A stretch of 64,000 bases of DNA from Margaritifera margaritifera (lineage: Eukaryota; Mollusca; Bivalvia; Unionida; Margaritiferidae): contig JAQPZY010001685.1 in the NCBI GenBank assembly GCA_029931535.1, forward strand, positions 7,869,001-7,933,000, written 5' to 3'. Positions 25,212 through 38,089 of this stretch are shown here, piece by piece. A program made the translations under genes and the position numbers. Under the pieces are notes generated by a model. It did no database searches. It saw only the letters and a list, made by a program, of their open reading frames with translations, and was not told the origin of the DNA. Numbering within the stretch: the first letter of the stretch is position 1; every line of letters starts with the position of its first letter.

Positions 25212-27181
25212 AATGGTAAGACATGCGGTAGGTATCACTTTTCCAGTGGTGATGGCTTTGTTGTCAACATTCCGATTTTATGTAATAGTTTCATGAAAAC
25301 CATATTTCTTCTACATCAGTTGGTGTATTCAACTGAAATGTTGGAATAATATCACCATATGCATGAAGATTTTATCTTGCAATGTTAGGGTTTTATATCT
25401 TGATGGTGGCATTGGTGGCATCAACATGAAGATTCTGTGTCACAATCATACACGTGTATCTTCAACATCATCTGCTGTATATTCAGTATGATACATCAAT
25501 AATCAATGAGATTTGGCTGATAAATTACTTTCATATTTGTTGTCTCTTCCAGGTAAGCATGATGAAACAAAGGTATCAACCGTTGTGTGGGCATCATTGT
25601 TAACATTAATGTTTTGTATTAAAGCTTTTACAAGTCAGATACAGGGAATACACTGACAATGACGAGTCACCTGGTTCCACAGAACACTTGTTTCAACCTT
25701 TACCAAATGTTTTCCATGTAGATTTAAAATAAGACAAACCGTCAAAACTTACAACACATGTACCTGTACCTGAATAATATGTAGCAAATGGTTCTGTACT
25801 TAAGTATTATTTAAAGAATCCTTTTTTTTTTCATACCTGATTGTATTTGTTTGTCATTCACCATTCCTCTCAATTTATGAGAGAGAGAAAAAGAGCAGAT
25901 AATAACTCTGCATGCAAAGATCAACACTGGAGAATATTTTGATCGTTTAATCACAGCACTGCCTCAAGCAGTCAATGATTCATCTGGTGACGTTCAAATG
26001 GTACATGCATGTTGTTGTTGATACACATCCATGTTGATTATTGATAAGAAGCTGGCTCAGATAAGAAATGTAGAGACTTTAGGTGATTCACAACAGTTCA
26101 GAGGAAAAGTGGAAAAAAGACTTTGCTTAATTCTTTATGTCAAAGTCTGTTACAACAGCTACCCATGATCAGCTGCCTGTAATCAATCAATTGCTGTTCT
26201 CCAGACAAAACACAATAAACTTCAACAATATTGGTATTTATATTGAATATACCAAAATGAAAATAATACACATAAAATTCATATTATTTTGTATTTATTA
26301 AACTAAACATAACTAGACCTAAAGATAATTGTTTCAACAAATATAATGGATATAATAGGTTCCTTTTTTCTATAAATCAGAGCAAGAGTATTTTTTTCAA
26401 GCTATTCAGAGGCAGAGCATTTTTTTAAAAAAATCCCAAACAGTTAGTCCCTTAGTTGGTATAAGCATATACATGCATATACAACGTCACTGACCCATTT
26501 CTCTCTCTCCCTCTCACACTTAATGATTTTTAAAAAATATTGGACTAGATTCTTGAAAAAATGATGCTTTACTGTACGTATACATACTGTATGAAATGAG
26601 GAGATGATCTGAATCTGTATTTTATTTAATTATTCTTTATGAAAATGAGATCCCCCATCCCATTTGTTTCAACAGAATGCATTAAGAAAGGAAAACATAA
26701 ACTTCCATGTAAATTTTCCTTTCAAAGAGGAAAATAGAAAGTTCTATGCTCTATTCACCCTCTTTCTCTCAATGAAAACTTGATTTTTCCTCATGCAGAT
26801 TCATTTTTTTCTTTCTGCAATTTAAGGTTTTTATATAGCATGGGATGACAAATACGAGCAGTTGTTAAAGTAAGTTATGATGCAACCTCGACGAAGGAGG
26901 TAGTGATACTAATATTAGTACTATTGTTAACGTCTACCCTTCATGTTGCTTGCCAAATGAATCAATTTCAAAAACTCTCTCTCTCTCATTTCCAATTGGT
27001 AATGCCCATCTGTGGAATGCCAGTTACCAGAAGTTAGATCATAGGAAAGTACTGACAAAAAAGCCACGGTCATACAATAAGGAGATAAAACCAGGTAGAC
27101 ACTACCTATAAATCCACCAGTAAAAACAAAAACTACAAGTGATTGCATGCATAATTTTCATCCACAAACAAGTTGGTTTAC

Positions 27182-27214
27182 CTTTCTTTGTGGCTTGTCC
27201 TTTTTTTTGGGCAT
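27182..27214 (-). CDS. UPF0235 (C15orf40 homologue), coding exon 1 with start codon
   Basis: The gene encodes a small conserved DUF167/UPF0235 protein, homologue of human C15orf40 and bacterial YggU, whose biochemical role is not established. This exon contributes only 11 codons, MPKKKDKPQRK, followed by AAG|gtaaac, a good donor in phase 0 that matches the phase 0 entry of exon 2. Human C15orf40 isoforms also begin MPKK followed by a basic, low-complexity segment, which is why I accept this tiny exon 5.9 kb upstream. The assembled protein (this exon, 21165-21270, 13635-13762, 8280-8366) has 117 residues, against roughly 125-150 in human. The 5' untranslated part lies above 27214. I could not locate the promoter. 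Confidence 0.8.
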
Positions 27215-27914
27215 TTGTCTGATGGGGGTTGCTCTGAAGCCTTGTTTAGGTACAGCTACTCGAGGCGTGACTGCTGTTACCAAATGAATCAACCTGCAGC
27301 TCAGCATACATTGGAAGTCCTAAAACAGTTACCCAAAATTCTGAATGATTGTAGTAATTATTCTTAACAGATTACAAGTACTACAACTGGGATGAATGGA
27401 AAACATTAAAATGTTAAAAAAGTAGTCTGAAAGTGATTCTGATTACTTAACTTTACTGCCTTTCTTTCCTTCTTTTTCTCTAGGCCGAAAACAATAAATA
27501 ACATTGAAAAAAATGGGGGGAAAATCTGTAAATTTACAATTTTAGGAGCATCTGAAGTGTCCTACATTACAGCAGGAATGAGCATGATATTTGAAAACTT
27601 TTCAATTTAGATTGAATTAGAACTTTTTACATCTTAACATCCAGAATATACTCACAAGCATGTGAGGAAAAATCCATTATCTGACAGCCCATAACAAGCA
27701 AACCCATGACAATACTGATCTGTAGTTACACCATTGATCTCCACCATGGTCAGTATAATAAAAAGTTGTGAAGAACAATTTGTTTGTCTAATTTGATAGG
27801 TCCCATTTATATATAAATCAGGGTTTTCGTAGGATTTTAACACTGAGAGTCCCAATATGAGTCCCAATGATATTTATATAGTTTTGAAGAAAACAAAATT
27901 GGGAGTCTCCAGCA

Positions 27915-28085
27915 GATTCTTACACAGCTCACTGCAGCGTTTGAAGATGATGCAAGTGTCATTACTGTTCATTGCACTCATTAGAGACTGGATGGTACTG
28001 TTGTTCAAACTTCCCTGTAAATCATGATTAATTTTTCTACACACAGAAAATGCTCTTTCTGCATCTACTGTGATGCAGTGTGATG
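27915..28085 (-). mobile_element. hAT transposase C-terminal fragment
   Basis: The minus-strand frame reads VDAERAFSVCRKINHDLQG, then SLNNSTIQSLMSAMNSND and FKRCSELCKNLLE. The ERAFSV motif followed by SLNNSTI marks the dimerisation end of the same hAT subgroup as 14469-15325 and 43208-43870. Sequence up to about 28520 may belong to the same insertion, but I recognise nothing in it. Confidence 0.6.
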
Positions 28086-29249
28086 TGGTACATTACTCAA
28101 GTATGACTAATGCTCATATCGTGCTTTCTCCTTTGATGCTGAGCTTCACAAGTCAAACTAAAGGCATCAAGCAGGAGCTCTTAAACTTAGTTTTGCTGGG
28201 CTTTGCCACCTTCACAGATGGCTTATCCTTCTCTGATTTTCAACATCTGCCTTAAAAAATAAATCACTCTTCCACACTGCAAGTTTTGCCATTCCAACTA
28301 TTGAAATAATGATGTTTTGCATTTTATGCATAGAGTAAAATCCGAATTCAAAGAAACATTGCTGCTGATCACAAACTAGTCAATAATCTTTAAAAAAGAT
28401 GGTTTCTAGATTTTCATTCAAGGCAATGAAGTGCAATAACTTTTGTTTCTTCAATGTGTATCCCGACTTGCCAAACTTAAAATGAATTGGGTTGTTCCAC
28501 TTCGTGTACTTCACCTATGCACATAAGCCTAACAGGCTCTATCACAGCAGTGCTCAAAGGAATCTTTTCCCGCATACACCTTATAATTGCCTCTATGACA
28601 ATTACCTATATATCAACTGACCAGGGTTGACAGAATAAGGCATGAAGCTCTGTGAATCAGGACTATTTACTGTTTATACAGGGTACAGGCATATATCGCT
28701 GTATCAAGGTCTCTCTTTTTTAAAATTTGTATAAGATTTACTGAAAATCATGTTTTTAGAAACACGACCCCATCAAGAGGACTGGGAGTCAAAAATCATG
28801 TTTTTTACATGACACGTCATGATCTGGCAGGTATATGACTGTAACCCAGGGGACATAATGCAAACTCTACCACATATATGATGCATCTTCCTACTATTAT
28901 TGCATATATAAATTTTGGTCAGAAAATAACAAATCTCACTGTCATTGCAATTTTGTGTATTTGACCTTTGCCCCCCTCCACGAGACCCAAGGACAAAAGA
29001 CAAGATACCCCCCGCAGATGTTTACCACTGGGACAACATAACTACAAAGTTTTGTGAAATTCCATCCAATAGTTTAGGAGACATGATAACCTACAGACAG
29101 GTGGATAGATGGAGGGCATATCACATTATTGATGACATTTATTAAAACAACTTGGGAATAAAAAAATTCCTGAATATTTCAAGAACAAGAGTGCTGTGAA
29201 TGTCTTCCCCATGTTTAATATATGCATGAACTAGTAGGGCATGGTGGAG

Positions 29250-30170
29250 ATTACTGACCAATGGGTCTCAATGACCTGGACCTTTGGTCAAGATATGCGG
29301 TCTGGAACTAAAGTTACTGTCCAGAAACCAGTATTTTCTTATTAGATTTGCCATGACCATAACCTCCGACCTCTCGATCCCAGAGTGTATAGGTTGCTTT
29401 ACTACTCTAAGTGCAAGGCATCACAAAGTTTGGCAAAGGAACTGACTCTAGAATACAAGTTATTCTGCAAAATTCAATTTCTTTGAGCCACAATGACCTT
29501 GATCTTTGACCTTTTGACTCCAAAATCAATAGGCCTCTTCCACACTTAAGTGCAAGCCCTTCACAAACCTTGATGAAGGTAAGTGGTTTAGAGCTTAAGC
29601 TTTTATGCTAAAACCATTGTTCTGTTAAAGTGACCTTGACCTTTGAGATTTTTACCCCAAGACTGATAAACTTATACCTTACCTAAAGTGCAAGCTATCC
29701 ACAAAGTTATGTGATGCAGAACTACCGGTAATGTTATTATGTGGAACCATTTTTCTTCTGACGCAGTCGGTCAATGACCTTTTTGACCACAAAATCAATC
29801 GTCTTCCTTCTTACTCCACGTGTGACCTATCCATCAAGTTTGGTCCAAGTATGTGATGTAGAACTAATGTTATTGTACAGAAACCATTTGCTTTCTTTCG
29901 AAGTGATCTTGACCTTTGATCTTTTGACCCCAGAATCAATAGGCTTCTTCCTTAACCCAAGTACAAGCTATTCACAAAGTTAGGTCCAGAAATGCAATGT
30001 AGAAGTAATGTCATTGTGCAGAAGCCATTTTTCTTATTTCAGTCACAGTGGCCTTGATCTATGTCTTTTTTTACCCCAAAATAAATAACCTTCTTCCTTA
30101 CCCTATGTGCAAGCTATCCACAAAGTTTGATGAAGGTAGGTGCTGCAGAACTGAAGTTATCATGCAGAAA
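29250..30170. repeat. Diverged ~140-bp tandem monomers (TGACCTTTGACC type)
   Basis: Monomers share TTGACCTTTGACCTTTTGAC, CCxxAATCAATAGGCxTCTT, AAGCTATCCACAAAGTTTGxT and a final 'GTAGAACTxAxGTTATTGTG' block. Markers sit near 29501, 29636, 29776, 29910 and 30052 (period about 135-145 bp). Each copy is strongly diverged. A degenerate array of this kind is common in mollusc intergenic DNA. Confidence 0.8.
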
Positions 30171-31724
30171 AGGAAAAGTTAAGGGACAAACCAAATCATA
30201 CCAAAATATGCTCCGACATAAAAATCTGCCAAATGTGATCAGGCCGTCTCCACTAATATATTGCACCTACATGTATTTATCTATATTGCCGAGAATAGGG
30301 TCATACAGTACATATAATATCTCCATTACTGCAAGGACTGAAATTAGAATTTCTTTTCACTGATCCACAGGATAAGCACAACATAATTTGTCCTAATCCT
30401 TACTAAATTTCACACACATATTGCGATTTTGTGTGATAATAAGTGACAGGGTTGTGAATTTTTTTCTGAACAGCAGGTTTTACACTGGATTGACAATCAG
30501 CTGGTTAAAGTATATGTCATGCGAAATAATGCCAGACTTATCTTAATCATACAAATCTGTATACTTCAGTCATTCATTGTACCTCTTCAAGCATAGTGTC
30601 ATAGTGGATCGCCAATTAACATAATAAACAGATCCATGAACCATGCAAAGGATTTCATTGTTTTATTAGCTATGTCCTGTACATATACATGTCATTTGAT
30701 AGTGACCAGCAGGAATTTTACTGATCCAACAGATCTGTGAGAACTGGAGTTTCAGTGATCCATCTGAAAATCAGCTGGTCTCAGATTAAAAGGATTAGTG
30801 CTAATTTAAAGCAAGTAAAAGTGAATATCTCCTGAAACTAATTAAGAATTTCATTATATACTACATGTATCTATATTCCTGAAAAATCTGCCTGAAGGCT
30901 GTTACAAAATTATCACTTGTATGCTTGCGGCAGGGGGTTAGACCCTTGTCACACATTGGGTGTTATTTCCCTTAGTCCATCATGTTGGAGGCATTCTGAA
31001 AAATCTTTACAATAAATTTCTTGTGATTGTAAGGTTCTAAACAGAATACCTAATGTAGCAATTTACTGATTTGTTATTGAACACCAGTGGGTCGGCACAA
31101 GCTGCCACATGATGAACTTTTTTATTGATCCTCTGCAGTGTTTTTGATGGTAGGAGAGAAAAATAAACATTGAAATGTAAGAAAAATATTCATATCATCA
31201 CCAGATGACTGCCTGAAACTCCAATCTGACCTCCACTAGTGGTATACAATTAATCAAAATGTTATTTTTTGAACATAACCAAGTGTTTGATTATGATTTT
31301 CCATAAATTAATATTAAATGACTATATATGTATTTGCTTTGCTAACTTTTGAAAATTTAAAATATGTGAATAACAGCTTCCAGTTAATGTAGCCTTCCTC
31401 TGCTGAGCCCAACCAAGCACCAACAACATGGCAGATGACAAATGTGCTGGTAAACCATTCAACTTTAAAGAATACAAGAAACTTAAGCATTACAAGTATG
31501 CAAAAATGACACTGTAAAATAAAAAAAATATACATAAAATATCTCCAACTGATTAATACTAATAATTGATTGACTATGATGACCCAGTAATTGATCTTCA
31601 GCAGACACCCACCACTAACCTTGACACAGCTGCATGCTGGAAAAGTGATTGGCTTATGGCCTTCCACCCAATCAAGTGCACTGTAATAACCATATCTCCA
31701 AAGAGGAAGCCACTAAAATACAAA
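30171..31724. other. Intergenic, nothing recognised
   Basis: AT-rich sequence between the divergent UPF0235 and NR2C2AP genes, without a supported gene or repeat. Confidence 0.5.
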
Positions 31725-31945
31725 TACCTTATATACTCATGTATAAGTCGGATCCAACTGCAAACTGCATAGACACAGATCTGCAGGCGCATAATGTGAT
31801 GGTAGATCTAGGTCTATGCAGTTTGTCAGAAGTAATCAGTAGAACAAACAACACAGATCCTGATCTGCTGGCGCATTATGCGACAGCATATCAGGGTGTA
31901 TGTTGTTTGCAGTTGGACCTGACTTATAAGCAAGTATATACAGTA
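31725..31945. mobile_element. 221-bp MITE, copy B (complete)
   Basis: The left end reads TACCTTATATACTCATGTAT, then AAGTCGGATCCAACTGCAAA. The right end, reversed, reads TACTGTATATACTTGCTTAT, then AAGTCAGGTCCAACTGCAAA. Terminal inverted repeats thus run ~40 bp, with inner GATCTGC-containing inverted blocks. This is the best-preserved copy in the window. Confidence 0.85.
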
Positions 31946-32371
31946 CACTCTGTATAATCCCGATCTGGAATCAGTACCCTCCACAAAATACTTAAGTGTT
32001 ATACTACAGTCTAATCAAAAATGGCCCTTTCTCATATAAACAAAATAGATTAAAATGGTTATAAATCACTAGACTTTTTTAAAACAGAATCTCAGAACAG
32101 TTAGCCAAAATATAAAAAGTGAGGCCTACTTAACTCTAGTCTGCTCCAAACCAGAATACAGCAGTTCTATTTGGGACCCATACACTTTTGAGATGTCCTC
32201 TAAGATTAAGAAGGTATGGATAAGTGAAACCAGATATGGCTGTTACAAGCACCATAACACAAGCAGTGTCTGACATGATACACACCATGAATCATTAAAA
32301 GAAAGTTTGAAATCCCAGCTAATTCTTCTTTATTTTTTTTTTATAAAATAGTCATAAACCTGGTAGATTGA

Positions 32372-32553
32372 TTTGGTTTGGTTTGTAGTTTTATGGCACA
32401 GCAACACACTGAAGGTTATATTGTGCCAAGGCCAGGTAATGCCTTGCCCAACGACATGTCTTGTAGGCAAATCCAAGCTGATCCGATTGTGGGAATCTAA
32501 CCTGCACCCTTCTAATCACAAGCCTGATATCTTCATCACTGATCCACTGCAGA
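32372..32553 (-). mobile_element. tRNA-derived SINE, second copy
   Basis: The reverse complement matches the 6640-6831 SINE in order: a diverged tRNA-like head with GGGTGCAGGTTxGATTCC, the GTTGGGCAAGGCATT central block, TGTGTTGCTGTGCCATAAA and a CCAAA tail. It is more diverged than the first, and I found no clear target-site duplication. Confidence 0.8.
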
Positions 32554-33728
32554 TCCCATTTTTATTTAGGACCAAAATAACATCGTAAGAAGATTTCTGG
32601 CGAAAACCCTATGTCAATATGACTTTCCATTCAGGAGAAGTAGTGATAACATGATGTTGCAGATGGCTGTCACTCTGGACGTCAGATCAGCACCATTTTC
32701 ATTGAGGGCCAACTAGACAACATAGGTAGTCTTTCAGTGAAATCCCGATGTTAATATGACCATCCATTCAGGAGGTGTAGCAATGGTAGATGAGGAATAC
32801 CGAAGTCAGTTTAAGTAGGGGTAAGTTTCTTTAACGAAACGAATATCTAATCACTTTCAGTACTACTAATGCATTTCAACCAACTAAAATGTATGTCAAT
32901 GGATCCTGAAAACACATTCACTTGACTGTGCCAGGATTTGATTCCACCAGGAAAAAGATATCAAAGTATAATCTGACAAAAGTAATTACAATCTAAACTG
33001 TGCAGCAGTGTCAATATAGGCTGACAAGTATGTGAGATATTCCTGAAAATTTGGCCTGCAGTTGCAAGGTCAACTGATCTCGCAAGAAGTGAATGTTACG
33101 TCTGTGATATTTATCTTTCTAACATGAATAGATACTGATGTAAAAAAAAAAAACTCACATGATAAATACTATAAACTTTTCACATTTTGATGGCGGAATA
33201 ACGTCAGATAAATATAAAATGATGCAGACAACAACTTGCTGAACAATGTCAATGGTTGTCTACATTTCTTTAAATATATTGCAAGCCTTCATTAAACTGT
33301 CTGAAGCTTAGACTAACACGTTGCGAGACGGAGAACAACGTGCTGGTCTATATTAGGTTCGTAGTATTTATTTTTTTCTAGCATACATAGTTTCCTGATG
33401 AAAAAAAATCACATGATAAATAAATAACATAACATCTTATAAATTATAACCTTACATAAACAATCAAACTAAAAGAGGGCTACGGGAATAAACATCAAAA
33501 CGCATGCATAAGCTATCCTCTGATCAACAAGCTTCAAAATATGGTTGTCGCAAATTGTTGGATGTAAAATTAGAAAGTCTGATTCAGTATTATATATATA
33601 TACATGCATAACTTCTAATAAATGTATAAAGACATAATTTGATAATTTTAGTCGAATCTTTGCTACAATCCAGAATGTCTATTTTCAGTTCTTCTGTTTA
33701 CGACCATCACGGACAGTTTTCAGCAATA

Positions 33729-33766
33729 ATGGCGGCCACCTTGGTTGGAAAATGTGCACAAGTCCG
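33729..33766 (+). CDS. NR2C2AP: NR2C2AP coding exon 1 with start codon
   Basis: NR2C2AP (TRA16) is a small conserved protein first described as a partner and repressor of the orphan nuclear receptor TR4/NR2C2. Its fold is related to galactose-binding-like domains. This exon encodes MAATLVGKCAQV plus two bases (CG) of an Arg codon completed by exon 2. That gives exactly 13 residues before VSSVLN, the same number as in human (MTHSLVCPETVSR). The ATG follows AATA within a short GC-richer patch (GGCGGCC). The donor CG|gtttgt is weak at +3/+4 but has G at +5. The assembled protein (with 41450-41540, 48129-48305, 52631-52753) has 142 residues against 139 in human. The phase and length fit is strong; the exon itself is a prediction. 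Confidence 0.7.
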
Positions 33767-34163
33767 GTTTGTTTACTTTCTTTTGTTGGTAGCGCTGCAT
33801 TAGTATAACAAAGTGGCTGACTCTTGGCCAAAATTCAAGGCAATAACATACGCCTGCTATTGAGCGAGGCTGCCGGTCATACCGTTTGATCCAGATCAGC
33901 AGCAGAGCAGATTAGTTGTGTAATCTGCCCCAGAGTCCGACACGTTAGCAATGACGAACCATTTTTTTGGTATATTAATAAAGATGGCAAGTATTATATA
34001 CCACTGGAAAGGTCTGTTTAAGACAAACATAATGGTGCAAGTTTCATTCTAATAGCTGAAAGGTATCAAAAGTTATTGGAGAATGAACATGCCTACCATC
34101 ATATAAACAGTCTTTCAAAAATTTAATAAAATAACTATACTTGTCTCATTAATGTTTATGTGT

Positions 34164-34905
34164 CAGGGCTGAGCAATTTTTTTTCATCCAGAAAATTAAT
34201 TTGTCCCACCTACCTTGTCACTTGTCCCAAAATTAAATTCACTTGTCAATATTTGATGAGATGTATCCACTTTAATCCATTAAAAGAACAAACGAAATTA
34301 TGTACAACATATTTTTTTCTTGAAAGAATTTAATTTTTTAAAAACATAGGTTGATATTACACATTTTGTCACATCAGAGGTTTTCAGTTTCCCATTGTTC
34401 AGGTATCTTAGATGCACTATTTTATGGTCCAATACAGTAGCATCAGTACTTCCATTGGCACGGAATTTACTGGAATTCAGACTTTCCCTAACTTCGTTTC
34501 TCAAGACTTGATTGATTGATCGAACGAAGTCTCTTGCCATGAATCTGTTCTTATAATTAGCACGAAGTTCAACACTGTTCTTCTCCTGGAGTGCACACAG
34601 CATTTTCATATCAGAAAATGATTTTCCATAACAGGCTAGGCTGTAGGCTATGTTAAAGAGAGCTCTCATTTTTTTTCCATTTCAGTCTCAAATAATTTTT
34701 AAAGGGCTTTTCCTAGCGGAGTGTCAGCAACTCTAACTTAAGGGATTTTCTGCACATGCTGGCTAGTGTCATTCATATACTGTGCTGCACAGGCCTTGTC
34801 AGGTCCAGAACTGTCATGAGACTTGATTGGATCAATTGGATCTGTCAGTTCCATTGACAAATACACTGGTTGAATTTCTAACCTGTGCCAGCTGGGGATA
34901 TAGGA
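34164..34905 (-). mobile_element. hAT-like element, copy B, cut off at 34905
   Basis: Begins with the family terminus CAGGGCTGAGCAA at 34164 and follows the complete copy (46199-47660) through the segment around 34860-34900 (TTGAATTTCTAACCTGTGCC). There it stops abruptly against the DIRS element. A minus-strand frame at 34298-34669 preserves 123 residues of transposase core, including MRALFNIAYSLACYGKSFSD and SKFRANGSTDATVLDHKIVH. These match the LFxxAYxxAxxGKPFxD and DGSTDxSVxxxEVVYVRF motifs of ZNF862/C17orf113-type hAT proteins. No continuation was found beyond the DIRS element. Confidence 0.75.
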
Positions 34906-35699
34906 TTGATACCCTCCCTTTCTCGATGTTCCTGTTCAACCCCTACATGACTTGGGGACTCCCAACACCTGGTGGTGAGTTGGCCTTGTCTCCCTTTCCT
35001 CCCATGACACCATGGGTACTTTGCAGTGGCTTCATGGATTGGCAGATCAGGAAGGCAATAAATTGCCCCTGCCCTGTCCAGCCTTGTTGTCAAGGGAAGG
35101 GGAGGAGTACTGCTCAACTCCTCCTGCATCAAGAGAAAAGCATAAATCCCTTTCTCCAGATAGAGAGAAACAACAGATTAGTCCCATCCCCCCTCCTCCC
35201 ACACACATAGCTGGGGGGAGGACAGCGACCCTCAAATCATAAATTCCCCTTCACCAAGGAAGGAAATAAGATGGAATAGTCATGTCTCTCCCTAAGAGCA
35301 AAGACAGGATGACGAACTTTGGTTGACACAGATGAGTTCCCAGAACAACCAGTTACATCAGGCCCTTCTCTTTCTTTGGGGTCTCAATCTTCATCACCCC
35401 CTATGGGTCAGGTGATGGAGGAGTAGCAAGTGAGGACCTTTGGCATGGCAGATCTGTGTCCTAAACCCTTAAGATCTTCAGACACTAGGGTTCTCTCCAG
35501 TTTGTAGAGGCTCTGGGGGCACAGCTTAAATTTGACATTATGTTGCTTCCTCATTCAGTGATGGTGAGGGAGCTAACTCAGAAGTTGTCTTAAGGCCAAT
35601 AGGTGGCCAGACAGCAGAAGAGGTGGTCTGTGGTATGTACCCTCTTCTACGCTTTGGCCCCTGGTTTTTGCCTCCAGTTACAAGGTCCATTTGCCCATT

Positions 35700-36170
35700 T
35701 GGCCCCTTAAGCTCCCTGCTTGAACTCAGATGCTTCCCATGTGAAGATTTTGACAGGGACCTGGGCCTGTCTCCCTGTTAAGTCTCTCAAGGCTTTGGAA
35801 CTGAAGGCTTGTACAGTGGTTACTATCGCCTCACATGCTGATCTTTTTTCAGCTGCCTTAAGAATCAATGTCTCCAGCTGCTTTGGAGAGATTGTTGGTA
35901 GCTGTTGCCAAGACATCAAGACGTGTACTCTTGATGTCCATGGTACTCTCTGCCAAGCTTCTCCAAATCCAGAGGGATGCTGCCTTGGAGACATCAACAG
36001 TTTTGTTGGAGCACAGCAAAAGCCATTTGAGGTCTGCCTCACTTGATGTGGAAACATTAATCAGAGGGCAAATGCCTACAGTGATCTCACAAGACTTGAG
36101 GGATCAGCAACACTGGTCCCTGGCAGCAGTTCTGGGCCCAACTAAACTGGCAAAGAAATGACTCCATTCT
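35700..36170 (+). pseudogene. DIRS gag-like segment, broken
   Basis: The clearest frame reads SPAALERLLVAVAKTSRRVL, then LLEHSKSHLRSASLDVETLI and RGQMPTVISQDLRDQQHWS. The 'LLEHSxxHLRxxxLDxExLxRGxMPxVxSQDLRxQ' layout is, to my recollection, that of DIRS/Ngaro gag proteins. It is split over two frames. Confidence 0.55.
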
Positions 36171-36659
36171 GAAATGTTCAAGGCTCCCCTTCCTAAATAT
36201 TTTAAGCAGGGTCCCCAGTAGAACCGTCAGACTCAGTTTAAAACTACCTTCTGCTCTTTCTCCTGATGAGGTGGCCAGAGGGGTCAGGAGAGGAAGTCTA
36301 CAGATTTCTTCCCCTTCCCTAAGAAGAGAAGCAGTCGTTCCTAGGGAGTTGCACCATCTCCTGCCAAATCTCCCTCTTCTCAACATCCCAGTAGGTGCCA
36401 GAGTAACCCTTTTTTCAGAGGCTTGCTCAGACTTTGCATATGATGCATATTTCCTTTCCACAATTAAAGGAGAGTTACTGGCTTTGCTTCCAGGACCCTT
36501 CACCTCTTTCAAGGACCCCCAATTTGTTCCACCAGTCCCAACTACAGGAAGAGGTGTACACCCTTCTAAGTAAGTGCACAGTAGAGAGGGTCACAAATAT
36601 TCTTTTTTTTTAATACAAAAAGTGGGAAATTTTTAACTCATTATCGATCTTTCCCCATC

Positions 36660-37030
36660 AAACAAGTTTCTTTTCAGAGAGTGTTTCAAGATGGAGACAT
36701 CTGGTTCAGTCAGGAATGCCATGAGGCCAAATGACTGCAGCCTCCATAGATCTAGAGGGTGCGTATCTTCACATCCCCATCTTCCCAGCCCACAGGAAAT
36801 TTTTTCTGTTTGTCTGAGACAGGAGATCTTTCAATTTCGGGATCTTCCTTTTGGCCTAGGTTCCACTCCCAGAGCCTTCACCAAGGTGATGGGTGTCATA
36901 GTGGCTCATTTATGGTCATTAATGGTTGCCATCCTCCAGTACTTCTATGACTGTTTGATGCATAACATCCTCAGACATGCCCTTCTAAGGAATCTGTCAC
37001 TCTGTCACTCTAGGCCTAATCCTCGATTAG
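36660..37030 (+). pseudogene. DIRS reverse transcriptase fragment, catalytic motif altered
   Basis: The frame shows PQEIFSVCLRQEIFQFRDLP, then FGLGSTPRAFTKVMGVIVAH. This matches the strongly conserved FQFRVLPFGLSTAPRVFTKV block of DIRS reverse transcriptases. The catalytic Y-x-D-D position reads FYDC, so one of the two metal-binding aspartates is replaced. The enzyme cannot be active. Confidence 0.8.
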
Positions 37031-37549
37031 GAGGTCGGATCTGATCCCTTCTCAGAATTTTGTTTTAGAAGGAGATGAATTTTCTCACCCATCAAGGGAC
37101 AGCGTGTATTCCTCCAGACAGAATCTCACAAATACTTTCTTTCTTAGCATGACTGGATAAAAAGACTGTTGTCTGCTTGCCTCTACCTCTCTCACACCTG
37201 GGGACTGAATGCAGCAGTGGACATAATTCCCCTTTGAAGGCTTCATATGTGGCCTCTCCATTTCTTACTTCTAGCAAACTGGAGACCTCACAAGGACCCC
37301 CTGTCTACTCAGATCCCATAAGGTCCAAATTTTATCACATCTGAGTTGGTGGAGAAATCAGGACTGGTTTCGGACTAGGATTTCAGTTTATGCACTGGAA
37401 CCTCATTCTTTGCTATACACCAATGTCTCAGATTCAGGCTGGGGTGCTCACGTAGAGTCCTGCAGGGCCTGTGGTCTCAGGAAAAATCTTCCCATCATAT
37501 CAACAATTTAGCACTTCAAGGGTGTGTCAGCTGCATAAGACCACTGTTT

Positions 37550-37990
37550 CATAGTCACTATGGACAACACATCAGTCATAGTGTACCTCAGACATCAAGG
37601 GGGACACTCATGCCACTTTTCTCAGCTTGGAAATCTGGAACCTCCTCTGTTGGATACATTTGGAGGAAATCACTCTCAGAGTCTGCCACATTCCAGGCAA
37701 GAGAAATATTCTGGCAGACAGCATATCCAGACAGGGACAAGCAGTCCTCACAGAATAGTCTCTGCACTAGTCATTAACAGATACAGTTCTTCATTTGTGG
37801 GGAAAGCCAATGACAGACTTCTTTGCAATGAGGTTGAACAACAAGCTCCCTCTTTATGTCTCTCCAGTGCCAGACTTGATGACATGGGCAGTAGTTACCT
37901 TCAGTCTCGGGTGGGATTGACTGTATGGCCATGCCTTACCACCTTTCAGAAAAATCCCTCATGTTCTTCTCAACCTTCAAGTCACAGCTT
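37550..37990 (+). pseudogene. DIRS RNase H-like and adjoining segment, broken
   Basis: MDNTSVIVYLRHQGG matches the (V)DNTTVVAYINHQGG block of DIRS RNase H. A second frame at about 37806 gives MTDFFAMRLNNKLPLYVSPVP followed by DLMTWAV, matching the TDLFATRxNxKLPxYVSPVPD block between RNase H and recombinase. The two are frameshifted relative to each other. Confidence 0.75.
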
Positions 37991-38089
37991 ATCCAGATAG
38001 CTCCTATGGCCCCAGCAATCATAGTTTTGTGATCTCTTGACCTGTTGGGGCTGATGACCCCAGGGAATTATTACTGAGTAGGGATCTGC

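Noticed and set aside
33680..33712. A minus-strand first exon for UPF0235 near the NR2C2AP start (ATGGTC|gtaaac), which would have made a bidirectional promoter
   Set aside because: It would code only two residues. The 27182-27214 exon with MPKK and a matching phase is far better supported.
34827..35242. Several overlapping open frames on both strands
   Set aside because: They lie in the GC-richer left part of the DIRS element. No conserved protein motif was recognised there.
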